The translations under genes were made by a program, and so were the position numbers. 11,317 nt of DNA from Klebsiella pneumoniae (GTDB lineage: Bacteria > Pseudomonadota > Gammaproteobacteria > Ga0077536), in assembly GCA_945873015.1 (NCBI GenBank), contig CAMCBY010000083.1, positions 1-11,317 of the forward strand. Reading direction: 5' to 3'. A model generated the notes under the pieces. The model was given only the letters and a program-made list of their open reading frames with translations, did no database searches and had not been told where the DNA came from. Shown in pieces: positions 1-6,431 of the stretch (positions are counted from its first letter, which is position 1; the number at the start of each line of letters is the position of its first letter).

Positions 1-29
1 TACAATACGCGGCCTGAGATTAAGCCCCT

Positions 30-112
30 GTAGGTGCGAATTTATTCGCACATTCGAACCCAAGCGCGGTGTTCCGGTTCGGATTTGAATGTGCGATTAA
101 AATCGCACCTAC
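30..112. repeat. BIME-like inverted REP pair (copy 1)
   Basis: Two 22-nt arms (30-51 and 91-112) face each other across a 39-nt spacer. Each arm is a GTAG tetranucleotide plus an 18-nt palindrome, GTGCGAATTTATTCGCAC on the left. The right arm core reads GTGCGATTAAAATCGCAC: one A-T stem pair has become T-A, so the hairpin is kept although the sequence changed. The inner flanks (ATTC.. and ..GAAT) are also complementary, so the whole unit can fold into one long stem. GTAG 5' of a short palindrome is the hallmark of REP sequences mobilised by RAYT (TnpA-REP) proteins. It lies just downstream of the ABC-F gene. Confidence 0.88.
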
Positions 113-129
113 AAAAGAACGAAATTATG

Positions 130-150
130 TGAGTCGCGCGAGGCGACTCA
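130..150 (-). terminator. Hairpin overlapping the ABC-F stop codon
   Basis: An 8-bp perfect stem (TGAGTCGC / GCGACTCA, 5-nt loop) includes the TGA stop of the ABC-F gene. On the minus strand it is followed by an A/T-rich stretch with TTTC and CTTTT but no clean U-tract. It could be a weak intrinsic terminator; this is inference from structure only. Confidence 0.4.
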
Positions 151-1773
151 GGCTTTGGCCGGCACCCGACGTGGTGCCGCCTTCTCCAAACCGCGCGATT
201 GCAGATACTCGTCGTAAGTGCCCTTGAAGTCGATGATGCCCTCATGGGTCATTTCGATCACGCGCGTCGCCAGCGACGACACGAATTCGCGATCATGGCT
301 GACGAACACCAGCGTGCCGGGGTAATTCTCCAACGCCTGGTTGAGCGACTCGATGGACTCCATGTCCAGATGGTTGGTCGGCTCGTCGAGCAACAGCACG
401 TTGGGTTTCTCCAGCACCAGCTTGCCGAACAACATGCGTGCCTCTTCACCGCCCGAGATCACATGCACCGACTTGTTGCTGTCGTCTTTCGAGAACAGTA
501 ACTGACCGAGTACCGCGCGCACGCGCATGTCGTCATCGCCCTTCTGGCGCCACTGACTCATCCATTCGAAAAGATTATTGTCCTTCTCGAAATCTGCGGC
601 GCGATTCTGACGCACGTAACCGACTTCGGCGTTCTCGGCCCACTTCACTCGGCCCTTGTCGGGGGTGATATCGCCTGCCAGGCAATGCAGCAGAGTGGTC
701 TTGCCGATACCATTCGGGCCGATGATCGCAACCCGCTCGCCGGCGGCGACCGCCAGATCGAGCTTGTCGAACAGCGTCACGCCGTCAAAACCCTTGCTGA
801 GTTTTTCGGTTTCCACTGCCAGACGATGCAGTTTCTTGTTCTGCTCGAGACGAATGTAAGGATTGACGCGACTCGACGGTTTGACGTCTTCGAGCTGAAT
901 CTTGTCTATCTGCCGCGCCCGGGAAGTGGCCTGACGGGCCTTGGAAGCATTGGCCGAGAAGCGGCTGACGAAGTGCTTCAAATCTTCAATCTGGGTCTGT
1001 TTCTTGGCGTTGTTCGCCAGCATGCGTTCACGCACCGCGGTCGAGGCAATCATGTAATCGTCGTAGTTGCCGGGATAGACGCGCAGCTCGCCGTAATCGA
1101 GGTCGGCCATGTGCGTGCACACGCTGTTCAGGAAGTGACGGTCATGGGACACGATCACCATCGAACAATCACGGGTATTGAGAATTTCTTCCAGCCAGCG
1201 GATGGCGTTGATGTCGAGGTTATTGGTCGGCTCGTCGAGCAGCAGGATGTGTGGCTCGCCAAACAAGGCCTGCGCCAGCAGCACACGCAGCTTCCAGCCT
1301 GGCGCGACCTGACTCATCAAACCTTCGTGTTGTTCGATGGGGATACCAACACCCATCAACAGTTCGCCGGCGCGCGATTCGCAAGTGTAGCCGTCGAGTT
1401 CGGCGAACCGCACTTCGAGTTCGGCGACGCGCATGCCGTCATCCTCACTCATGTGTTCCATCGCGTAGATGCGGTCACGTTCGGATTTGACTTCCCACAA
1501 CTGCTCGTGGCCCATGATCACGGTGTTCAGCACCGTGCACTCCTCGAACGCAAACTGGTCCTGGCGCAGCTTGCCGAGGCGTTCACCCGGGTCAATGGAG
1601 ACATTGCCATTGGTGGGGCTAAGTTCGCCGCCGAGGATTTTCATGAAGGTCGATTTGCCGCAGCCGTTGGCGCCGATCAGGCCATAGCGATTGCCATTGC
1701 CGAATTTGACCGAGACGTTTTCGAACAGAGGCTTGGCGCCGAATTGAATGGTGACGTTGGCAGTTGTGAGCAC
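148..1773 (-). CDS. ybiT: ABC-F family ATPase, YbiT-like
   Basis: A 541-aa cytosolic ABC-F protein with two ATPase domains and no membrane segments. Such proteins act on the ribosome (the EttA/Uup/YbiT group) rather than as transporters. Domain 1 has Walker A GANGCGKST (34-42), a degenerate signature (VAPGWK, about 156-161) as in E. coli YbiT, and Walker B LLLDEPTNNLD with Glu181. The charged inter-domain linker spans about 245-305. Domain 2 has Walker A GPNGIGKTT (352-360), signature ISGGEEARM (439-447), and LLDEPTNHLD with Glu464. It resembles remembered YbiT over its full length. I chose GTG at 1771-1773 because the protein then begins MLTTANVTIQFG like YbiT; there is only a weak GGA upstream. 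The open frame continues 86 codons further but reads as low-complexity non-protein sequence. Confidence 0.93.
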   Translation of the reverse strand: MLTTANVTIQFGAKPLFENVSVKFGNGNRYGLIGANGCGKSTFMKILGGELSPTNGNVSIDPGERLGKLRQDQFAFEECTVLNTVIMGHEQLWEVKSERDRIYAMEHMSEDDGMRVAELEVRFAELDGYTCESRAGELLMGVGIPIEQHEGLMSQVAPGWKLRVLLAQALFGEPHILLLDEPTNNLDINAIRWLEEILNTRDCSMVIVSHDRHFLNSVCTHMADLDYGELRVYPGNYDDYMIASTAVRERMLANNAKKQTQIEDLKHFVSRFSANASKARQATSRARQIDKIQLEDVKPSSRVNPYIRLEQNKKLHRLAVETEKLSKGFDGVTLFDKLDLAVAAGERVAIIGPNGIGKTTLLHCLAGDITPDKGRVKWAENAEVGYVRQNRAADFEKDNNLFEWMSQWRQKGDDDMRVRAVLGQLLFSKDDSNKSVHVISGGEEARMLFGKLVLEKPNVLLLDEPTNHLDMESIESLNQALENYPGTLVFVSHDREFVSSLATRVIEMTHEGIIDFKGTYDEYLQSRGLEKAAPRRVPAKA

Positions 1774-1807
1774 GATAGGATTCCGAAACAGGCAAGCGTT
1801 GAATGAA

Positions 1808-1842
1808 GGCCCGCTGCACGCGTGGGGCGTGTGTGGCGGGCC
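1808..1842 (-). promoter_or_regulatory. Structured leader hairpin before the ABC-F gene
   Basis: Outer arms GGCCCGC (1808-1814) and GCGGGCC (1836-1842) pair perfectly over 7 bp. Inside, CACGC (1817-1821) and GCGTG (1827-1831) pair over a 5-nt loop. On the minus strand this lies 34 nt upstream of the GTG start, within the expected leader. No U-tract follows, so it is not a clear terminator; a role in translation or attenuation is speculation. Confidence 0.4.
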
Positions 1843-1947
1843 GGCTCCGGGGCATTCGCGGCCAGCGACCACGGCACGCTGCGGTGGTGTAGGGAATGCG
1901 GCGGTGCGACATGATACGCGTTTGGGGGCGTTGGCGCGCGCATTGCA

Positions 1948-1976
1948 GCGCCCCTGCCGGCAACGGCACGGGGCGC
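1948..1976. terminator. Strong hairpin downstream of the L,D-transpeptidase gene
   Basis: GCGCCCC (1948-1954) pairs with GGGGCGC (1970-1976) and TGCCG with CGGCA. On the plus strand this leaves a single bulged C (1969) and a GCAA tetraloop: 12 base pairs, mostly G-C. It lies about 75 nt past the transpeptidase stop on the minus strand. Neither side has a U-tract, so termination is only one reading; it may equally be an RNA-stability hairpin. Confidence 0.45.
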
Positions 1977-2049
1977 GAATCTGACCTCGGTCAGCGGTCC
2001 GTGCGCCGCGCCGACCTACCATCCCCGCCACATGTTGGCTCTGAACCGA

Positions 2050-3699
2050 TCAAATTCCCCGCGCTGCAGGCGGCTGAAAGTCCTTGGGCGGCATCCAGCG
2101 CAGCGGCGCGTCGAGCGCCGCCAGCACGGCGGTGTCGCGGCCATAGACGTCGCGCCGGAACTGCACTTCGCCATCCGCGCCCGGGAAAGCGGTCAGGTAC
2201 AACAACATGATGCTGATCTTGCGCGGCAGGTTGATGCGCTGGTTGCGGCCTTTGGCGATGGCCTTGTCGATGGCCGCGCGCGTCCAGCGCGGGTCGTCGC
2301 GCAATACCGCTTCGGCCAGTTTGAGCGGGTCTTCGATGCGGATGCAGCCCGAGCTGAAGGCGCGCTCGGCGAGCTGGAACAGGCCACGGGTCGGGGTATC
2401 GTGCAGATAGACCGCGTGCACATTGGGAAACATGAAGGCGACCCGTCCGAGCGGATTGTCGGGGCCGGCCTCCTGGCGCAGGAAGTAGGGGAAACCCGCG
2501 CCGCGCGTGCGCCAGTCGATACCCCCTGGATCCACCGGGCGGCCGTCGAAGTCGATGAGTTTGAGCTTCTTGGTGTTAAGAAAGCCGGGGTCGGTGCGCA
2601 GCTTGGGCAGGATGTCTTCCTTGAGGATGGTCGGTGGCACTGTCCAGCTCGGATTCAATTCGACGTAGGACAGCTGGTCCTTGAATATCGGTGTCTTGCG
2701 ATAGGGCTTGCCGACGATGACGCGGCCCGACCAGCGCACCTCGCCATGATCCGAATAAACCGCCTCGAAGGCCGCGATATTGACCGACAAGGCTTCGTCT
2801 TCGAGGTCACGAAACACCCAGCGCACGCGCTCGAGATTGACGCGCATTTGCGCGATGCGCTCGGCGAGCGAGACATTCATCACCGCCACCGTGCCGCGCC
2901 CGACCGCGCCATCGACATCGAGTCCCTGGCGCGCCTGGAAAGTGCGCACCGCGTCGACCAGGGGTGGGTCATAGAGGTTGCTATCGGGCGACGGCGTCGC
3001 GGTCAGTTCAGCACTCGCGACAAGACGGGCGCGCACCTCGCTCACGCGCGGGTCGCTCATGCCGGGTTTGAGGGTCGGGCCAGCGGCCACCGTTGGCCAC
3101 TGCTCGCCGAGCGCCTCGCGCGTACGATAGTCGGCCAGCGTCTTGACCAGCGCGCGATAATAATTGTCGCTCGGTCGCAGCGCGGCCAGACGTTGCGCGA
3201 GTTTGTCATCGGCAATGGACTCCCGCAGCCACAGCGTCGGATTGGTCTTGCCGAAGCTGCGCGAAAAATTCCAATCCGGATCGAGCGCCTCGGGATTGCA
3301 CTTGCCGAAGCGCAGCGTGAAAGCGAGCCGCGCCAGTGCTTCGGTCGCAAGGATTTCGCGCATCGCGCTTGGCAGGCTGTCGAGATTGTCGAGCCTGTCG
3401 GCAAGAAAATCGTGGGGGTCGAGGCCGTCGGCGAAACTCTCGGCGATGGCACGACGCAGCACTGCAAGCTGCTGGCTGCTCCAGCGCGGCGCGCTGTTCG
3501 GCTCGGCATAGAGTTCTCGCAGAAAGGGCGTCGACCACACGATTTCGCCCGCGATCTGCACTTGTGGCGCGTCGCCTGCGAGCAGAGTCGTGATGTCATC
3601 GGCGGCGCGACCCGCCCGCGGCCATGAGCTCAGGATAATGATGATGAACAGAACGTAACACGCGCGCGCCGCGGCGTGAGTGAAGATTGAGGCCTGCAT
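2050..3699 (-). CDS. ldtD: L,D-transpeptidase, YcbB/LdtD type
   Basis: A 549-aa exported enzyme expected to form 3-3 (mDAP-mDAP) crosslinks in periplasmic peptidoglycan. A signal peptide or anchor covers about 1-33: hydrophobic YVLFIIIIL, then a possible cleavage site at GRA-AD. An N-terminal scaffold region comes next, then a peptidoglycan-binding-1 type segment at about 215-275 (VDAVRTFQARQGLDVDGAVG). The YkuD catalytic domain covers about 300-490, with His433 (HDTP) and the active-site motif SSGCIR, nucleophile Cys452. SSGCIR instead of SHGCIR is normal for the YcbB group. It is somewhat shorter than E. coli LdtD, which is about 615 aa. The ATG at 3697-3699 has only a weak ribosome binding site. 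It is divergent from a MepK-type peptidase, a functional partner of LdtD. Confidence 0.93.
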   Translation of the reverse strand: MQASIFTHAAARACYVLFIIIILSSWPRAGRAADDITTLLAGDAPQVQIAGEIVWSTPFLRELYAEPNSAPRWSSQQLAVLRRAIAESFADGLDPHDFLADRLDNLDSLPSAMREILATEALARLAFTLRFGKCNPEALDPDWNFSRSFGKTNPTLWLRESIADDKLAQRLAALRPSDNYYRALVKTLADYRTREALGEQWPTVAAGPTLKPGMSDPRVSEVRARLVASAELTATPSPDSNLYDPPLVDAVRTFQARQGLDVDGAVGRGTVAVMNVSLAERIAQMRVNLERVRWVFRDLEDEALSVNIAAFEAVYSDHGEVRWSGRVIVGKPYRKTPIFKDQLSYVELNPSWTVPPTILKEDILPKLRTDPGFLNTKKLKLIDFDGRPVDPGGIDWRTRGAGFPYFLRQEAGPDNPLGRVAFMFPNVHAVYLHDTPTRGLFQLAERAFSSGCIRIEDPLKLAEAVLRDDPRWTRAAIDKAIAKGRNQRINLPRKISIMLLYLTAFPGADGEVQFRRDVYGRDTAVLAALDAPLRWMPPKDFQPPAARGI

Positions 3700-3705
3700 T
3701 CGGAC

Positions 3706-3736
3706 TTGCTTGCTCGGGGTCAGGTCTGCCTATACT
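3706..3736 (+). promoter_or_regulatory. Putative promoter of the mepK-like gene
   Basis: The -10 hexamer TATACT (3731-3736) matches 5 of 6 consensus bases. Possible -35 boxes are TTGCTT (3706-3711, 19-nt spacer) and TTGCTC (3710-3715, 15-nt spacer); neither spacing is ideal. The same bases read TAGTATA on the minus strand, so a divergent -10 for the transpeptidase gene could overlap. Confidence 0.45.
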
Positions 3737-3772
3737 AGCCCGGTTCGCGACCGATCCGATGTGGGGGAAAGG

Positions 3773-4342
3773 GTGCCGATAAACAAATCGACGGAACAAA
3801 AATGCACGGCCGCGACCTCGATGTCGCGACGCCATCTGCTGAAACTGGCTTTCGGCGCCAGCGCATTGTGTGCCGCGCCGGCGTGGGCCAAGGCCGAGTC
3901 GCGTCGTTCGCTGTCATTTGAACACCTGCACACCGGTGAGCGGCTGTCAGTCACTTATTACGCCAATGGCGCATATAACCCGCAGGCGCTCACCGCCATC
4001 AATCAAGTGCTGCGCGACTTCCGTACTGCGCAGGTTCATCCGATTCGTCGTCAATTGCTCGACCAGCTGTATCTCGTGCACGCCGCTATCGGCAGCGATG
4101 CGCCCTATCAGATCATCTGCGGCTATCGTTCACCGGCCACCAACGCCTATTTGCGCCGCACCAGCAGCGGCGTCGCGCAGCACAGCCTGCATATGGACGG
4201 CATGGCCATCGATCTGCGTCTGGCTGACACTCAAACCCGTCACCTGCGTGATGTCGCGTCACGTCTCAAGCTCGGCGGTGTCGGCTACTACGCGTCATCC
4301 AATTTCGTACATCTGGACGTCGGTCGCCCGCGTCAGTGGTGA
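3773..4342 (+). CDS. mepK: Tat-exported peptidoglycan endopeptidase, MepK/YcbK (M15/DUF882) type
   Basis: A 189-aa periplasmic zinc peptidase. MepK of E. coli cuts 3-3 and 4-3 peptidoglycan crosslinks. It has a twin-arginine signal, SRRHLLK at 18-24, then a hydrophobic stretch and a likely cleavage site after AWA. The metal ligands of this family are visible as His140 and Asp147 (HMDGMAID) and His180 (NFVHLD), along with ICGYRSPATN and the GGVGYY block. The start is uncertain. GTG at 3773 has a purine-rich GGGGGAAAGG just before it and suits the promoter at 3731. ATG at 3821 would give 173 aa beginning MSRRHLL but lacks a visible ribosome binding site. It stands divergent to the LdtD-type gene. 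E. coli also has ycbB and ycbK adjacent. Confidence 0.9.
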   Translation: MPINKSTEQKCTAATSMSRRHLLKLAFGASALCAAPAWAKAESRRSLSFEHLHTGERLSVTYYANGAYNPQALTAINQVLRDFRTAQVHPIRRQLLDQLYLVHAAIGSDAPYQIICGYRSPATNAYLRRTSSGVAQHSLHMDGMAIDLRLADTQTRHLRDVASRLKLGGVGYYASSNFVHLDVGRPRQW

Positions 4343-4349
4343 GACCGCG

Positions 4350-4371
4350 CGCCGTGCCGCCCGGCACGGCG
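4350..4371 (+). terminator. Hairpin after the mepK-like gene
   Basis: A perfect 10-bp stem, CGCCGTGCCG / CGGCACGGCG with a 2-nt CC loop, begins 8 nt after the stop codon. No U-tract follows (TGAATGACC), so it is either a non-canonical terminator or a 3'-end stabiliser. The rest of the gap to 4491 holds no gene. An AT-rich patch at 4418-4430 may be part of the promoter of the next operon. Confidence 0.5.
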
Positions 4372-4491
4372 TGAATGACCTGGCCGTGCCTGCCGCGCCG
4401 CGCGCAGCCACGGCGATGTTTTTGTACTATCCCCCTCGAATTATCCGCATCCGCATCACCAACGCGGTGCCTGGACCGATGGGGGGACCAC

Positions 4492-5271
4492 ATGTTTGAG
4501 ACTTTGCAATATTCAGCCGAGAACGGCATCGGCACGCTGACACTCAATCGCCCCGAGCGTTTGAACGCGGTCAATGTCGTGATGGCGACGGAGCTCGAGG
4601 CGCTCGCCCGGCAATTACGCGATGAGCGCTCGCTGCGCGCACTGATTGTGTGCGGGGCAGGGCGGGTGTTCTGCGCGGGTGCCGATATCGGCGCGCTCGA
4701 CACGCTGAAAGACGCCGATGCAGCTTATCGTTTCCTCGAAAGCCTGCAGACTGCTTTCAACGCCATCGAAGCCCTGCCGATGCCGACCATCGCGGCCGTC
4801 CATGGCCTCGCCTTTGGCGGCGGTTGTGAGTTGGCGCTGGCCTGCGACTTCCGCCTGCTCGGCGCCGAAGCGCGTCTTGGCGTGCCCGAAATCAAACTCG
4901 GTTTGTTGCCCGGCGCCGGTGGCACCCAACGGCTGGCGCGGCTGTTGCCTGCGGCGCTCGCCAAACAGATGCTCTACTTCGGCGAACCGCTCGATGCCGC
5001 GACCGTGCTGGCACATGGCCTGGTGAACGCGGTAGTGCCGACCGGTGAAGTGCTGCACGAGGCGCAACAATGGGCGAGCCGCCTCACGGCCCTGCCGCCG
5101 CTCGCGTTGCGGTCGGCCAAACTGCTGGTGCACGGCGCGGCGCTGCAAGGGCTCGGTAATGGCATCGAGGCCGAGCGTCAGGCGGTTGCTTATCTGTTTC
5201 AGACCGCTGACGCGCGCGAGGGCATCGGTGCCTTTCTCGAAAAGCGTGCGGCGAAGTTTCAGGGGAATTAA
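4492..5271 (+). CDS. Enoyl-CoA hydratase/isomerase (crotonase) family protein
   Basis: A 259-aa cytosolic crotonase-fold enzyme, predicted to hydrate a 2-enoyl-CoA to a 3-hydroxyacyl-CoA. The CoA and oxyanion-hole motif CAGADIGALD (61-70) and HGLAFGGGCELALACD (104-119) are intact. Both catalytic glutamates of classical hydratases are present, Glu113 (GGCELA) and Glu133 (VPEIKLGLLPGAGGTQRL). It is therefore likely an active hydratase and not a dehalogenase or decarboxylase relative. ATG 4492 is preceded by GGGGGGA (4481-4487), a good ribosome binding site; the open frame upstream of it is not protein-like. It is the first gene of an operon with an acyl-CoA dehydrogenase (2-nt gap) and an SDR. 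The natural acyl chain cannot be told from sequence. Confidence 0.9.
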   Translation: MFETLQYSAENGIGTLTLNRPERLNAVNVVMATELEALARQLRDERSLRALIVCGAGRVFCAGADIGALDTLKDADAAYRFLESLQTAFNAIEALPMPTIAAVHGLAFGGGCELALACDFRLLGAEARLGVPEIKLGLLPGAGGTQRLARLLPAALAKQMLYFGEPLDAATVLAHGLVNAVVPTGEVLHEAQQWASRLTALPPLALRSAKLLVHGAALQGLGNGIEAERQAVAYLFQTADAREGIGAFLEKRAAKFQGN

Positions 5272-5273
5272 GC

Positions 5274-6425
5274 ATGGATTTTGATTTCGACGACAGCGAA
5301 CGGGCCTTTCAGCAAACCCTGCGACGTTACGCGCTCGAGCGTCTTGCGCCTGACTATGCGCGCTGGGACAGTGGTGTCGCGGTACCGCGTGAAAACATTC
5401 GTGCCTTTGCCGAACTCGGCGTCACCGGACTGCGTGTGCCGGAAGAGTATGGCGGGGCCGGTGGCAGTTATGTGATGGCGGGCATTGCCGCCGAAGAGAT
5501 TGCGCGCGGCGATCACAACTTCACCATGTTCCTGCAGCTTGGCGCGATCAGCGCCGACCTCATCGGCCAGTACGCCGAGCCGCGCGTCAAACAGAAGATA
5601 CTGCCGGGCATTGCCAGTGGCGAGACGCTGGTGTCGTTTGGTCTGACCGAACCGGGTGCCGGCTCCGATGCGGCCTCGATCAAGACCCGCGCCACGCTCG
5701 AGGGTGACGAATGGGTGGTGAACGGCGAGAAGGCCTCGATCACGATGGCGGGTTATGCCGATTATTGCGTGGTGTTTGCACGGGTCGGCGCGGCCGGCGC
5801 AAAAGGCATCGGCGCGATCGTCGTGCCACTCGATTCGCCTGGCGTCACGCGCCGTGTGTACGACAGCATGGGCGGCAAACTGACCGGCCGCGGCTCGCTG
5901 TTCTTCGACAATGTGCGGGTGCCGCGTGACCATCAGTTGGGCGCCGACAAATCCGGTTTTGCGCAGGCGATGGAAGCATTCGACTATAACCGCGCGATCA
6001 TCGCGCTGGCCTGCATCGGCACCGCCCAGCAGTCGCTCGATGAGACCGTCGAATTCGCCAAACAACGGCATACTTTCGGCAAGCCGCTGGCGCGCCACGA
6101 GGGCTATGCGTTTCAGATTGCCGAGCACAGCACGCAACTGCATGTCGCGCGCCTGCTCGCCTATCAGACCTTGTGGCTGCGCGATCAGGGGCGTCCTCAT
6201 ACACGCGAAGCGGCGATGGTGAAATGGCTCGCGCCCCGCGCAGCGGTCGAGGCCATCCACGGTTGTATGGTGTTGAATGGCTGGATGGGATACGACAACT
6301 CCATGCCCTATGCGCAGCGTCTGCGTGATGTGATCGGGCTCGAGATCGGCGACGGCACGCCTGAGATCATGAAGGGCGTGGTGGCGCGCGAAATCTTCGG
6401 CCGTGAATATATTTCCTACCGGTAG
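5274..6425 (+). CDS. Acyl-CoA dehydrogenase
   Basis: A 383-aa FAD-dependent acyl-CoA dehydrogenase, full length for the family. It would form the 2,3 double bond of an acyl-CoA and pass electrons to an ETF. The first family signature is GLTEPGAGSD (123-132). The C-terminal FAD/active-site block is IGDGTPEIMKGVVAREIFG (358-376). Where medium-chain enzymes have the catalytic Glu (EGT), this protein has Asp360. At the alternative site used by isovaleryl-CoA dehydrogenases (LER) it has Asn239 (YNR). The base may thus be Asp360, or the substrate may be unusual (branched or alicyclic). The start ATG lies 2 nt after the hydratase stop and its ribosome binding site AGGGGA lies inside the hydratase gene, so the two are translationally close. 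Confidence 0.92.
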   Translation: MDFDFDDSERAFQQTLRRYALERLAPDYARWDSGVAVPRENIRAFAELGVTGLRVPEEYGGAGGSYVMAGIAAEEIARGDHNFTMFLQLGAISADLIGQYAEPRVKQKILPGIASGETLVSFGLTEPGAGSDAASIKTRATLEGDEWVVNGEKASITMAGYADYCVVFARVGAAGAKGIGAIVVPLDSPGVTRRVYDSMGGKLTGRGSLFFDNVRVPRDHQLGADKSGFAQAMEAFDYNRAIIALACIGTAQQSLDETVEFAKQRHTFGKPLARHEGYAFQIAEHSTQLHVARLLAYQTLWLRDQGRPHTREAAMVKWLAPRAAVEAIHGCMVLNGWMGYDNSMPYAQRLRDVIGLEIGDGTPEIMKGVVAREIFGREYISYR

Positions 6426-6431
6426 GCCAGC

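Larger units (their letters stand above)
1774..2049. other. Non-coding gap upstream of the ABC-F gene
   Basis: A 276-nt gap between two minus-strand genes. I see no gene in it. It holds the hairpins at 1808-1842 and 1948-1976 and a short inverted repeat CTGACC-TC-GGTCAG at 1981-1994. A possible -10 box for the ABC-F gene, TATCAT on the minus strand (1911-1916), has no matching -35 box and is weak. If that promoter is real, the ABC-F mRNA leader is roughly 130 nt. Confidence 0.6.

Noticed and set aside
685..1806. 373-aa plus-strand frame opposite the ABC-F gene
   Set aside because: It is the antisense of conserved ATPase motifs and has no recognisable domain.
1981..1994. CTGACC-TC-GGTCAG as an operator
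   Set aside because: A 6-bp inverted repeat with a 2-nt gap is easily found by chance in such DNA, and no promoter overlaps it. It is recorded only within the gap description.
1774..2031. 86-codon N-terminal extension of the ABC-F protein
   Set aside because: The extension is Arg/Pro/Cys-rich, contains strong hairpins and has no match to the YbiT N-terminus, which begins at the GTG at 1771-1773.
2032..3627. 531-aa open frame on the plus strand opposite the L,D-transpeptidase
   Set aside because: It is antisense to a gene with clear catalytic motifs. Long shadow frames are expected in GC-rich DNA, and the peptide shows no domain I recognise.
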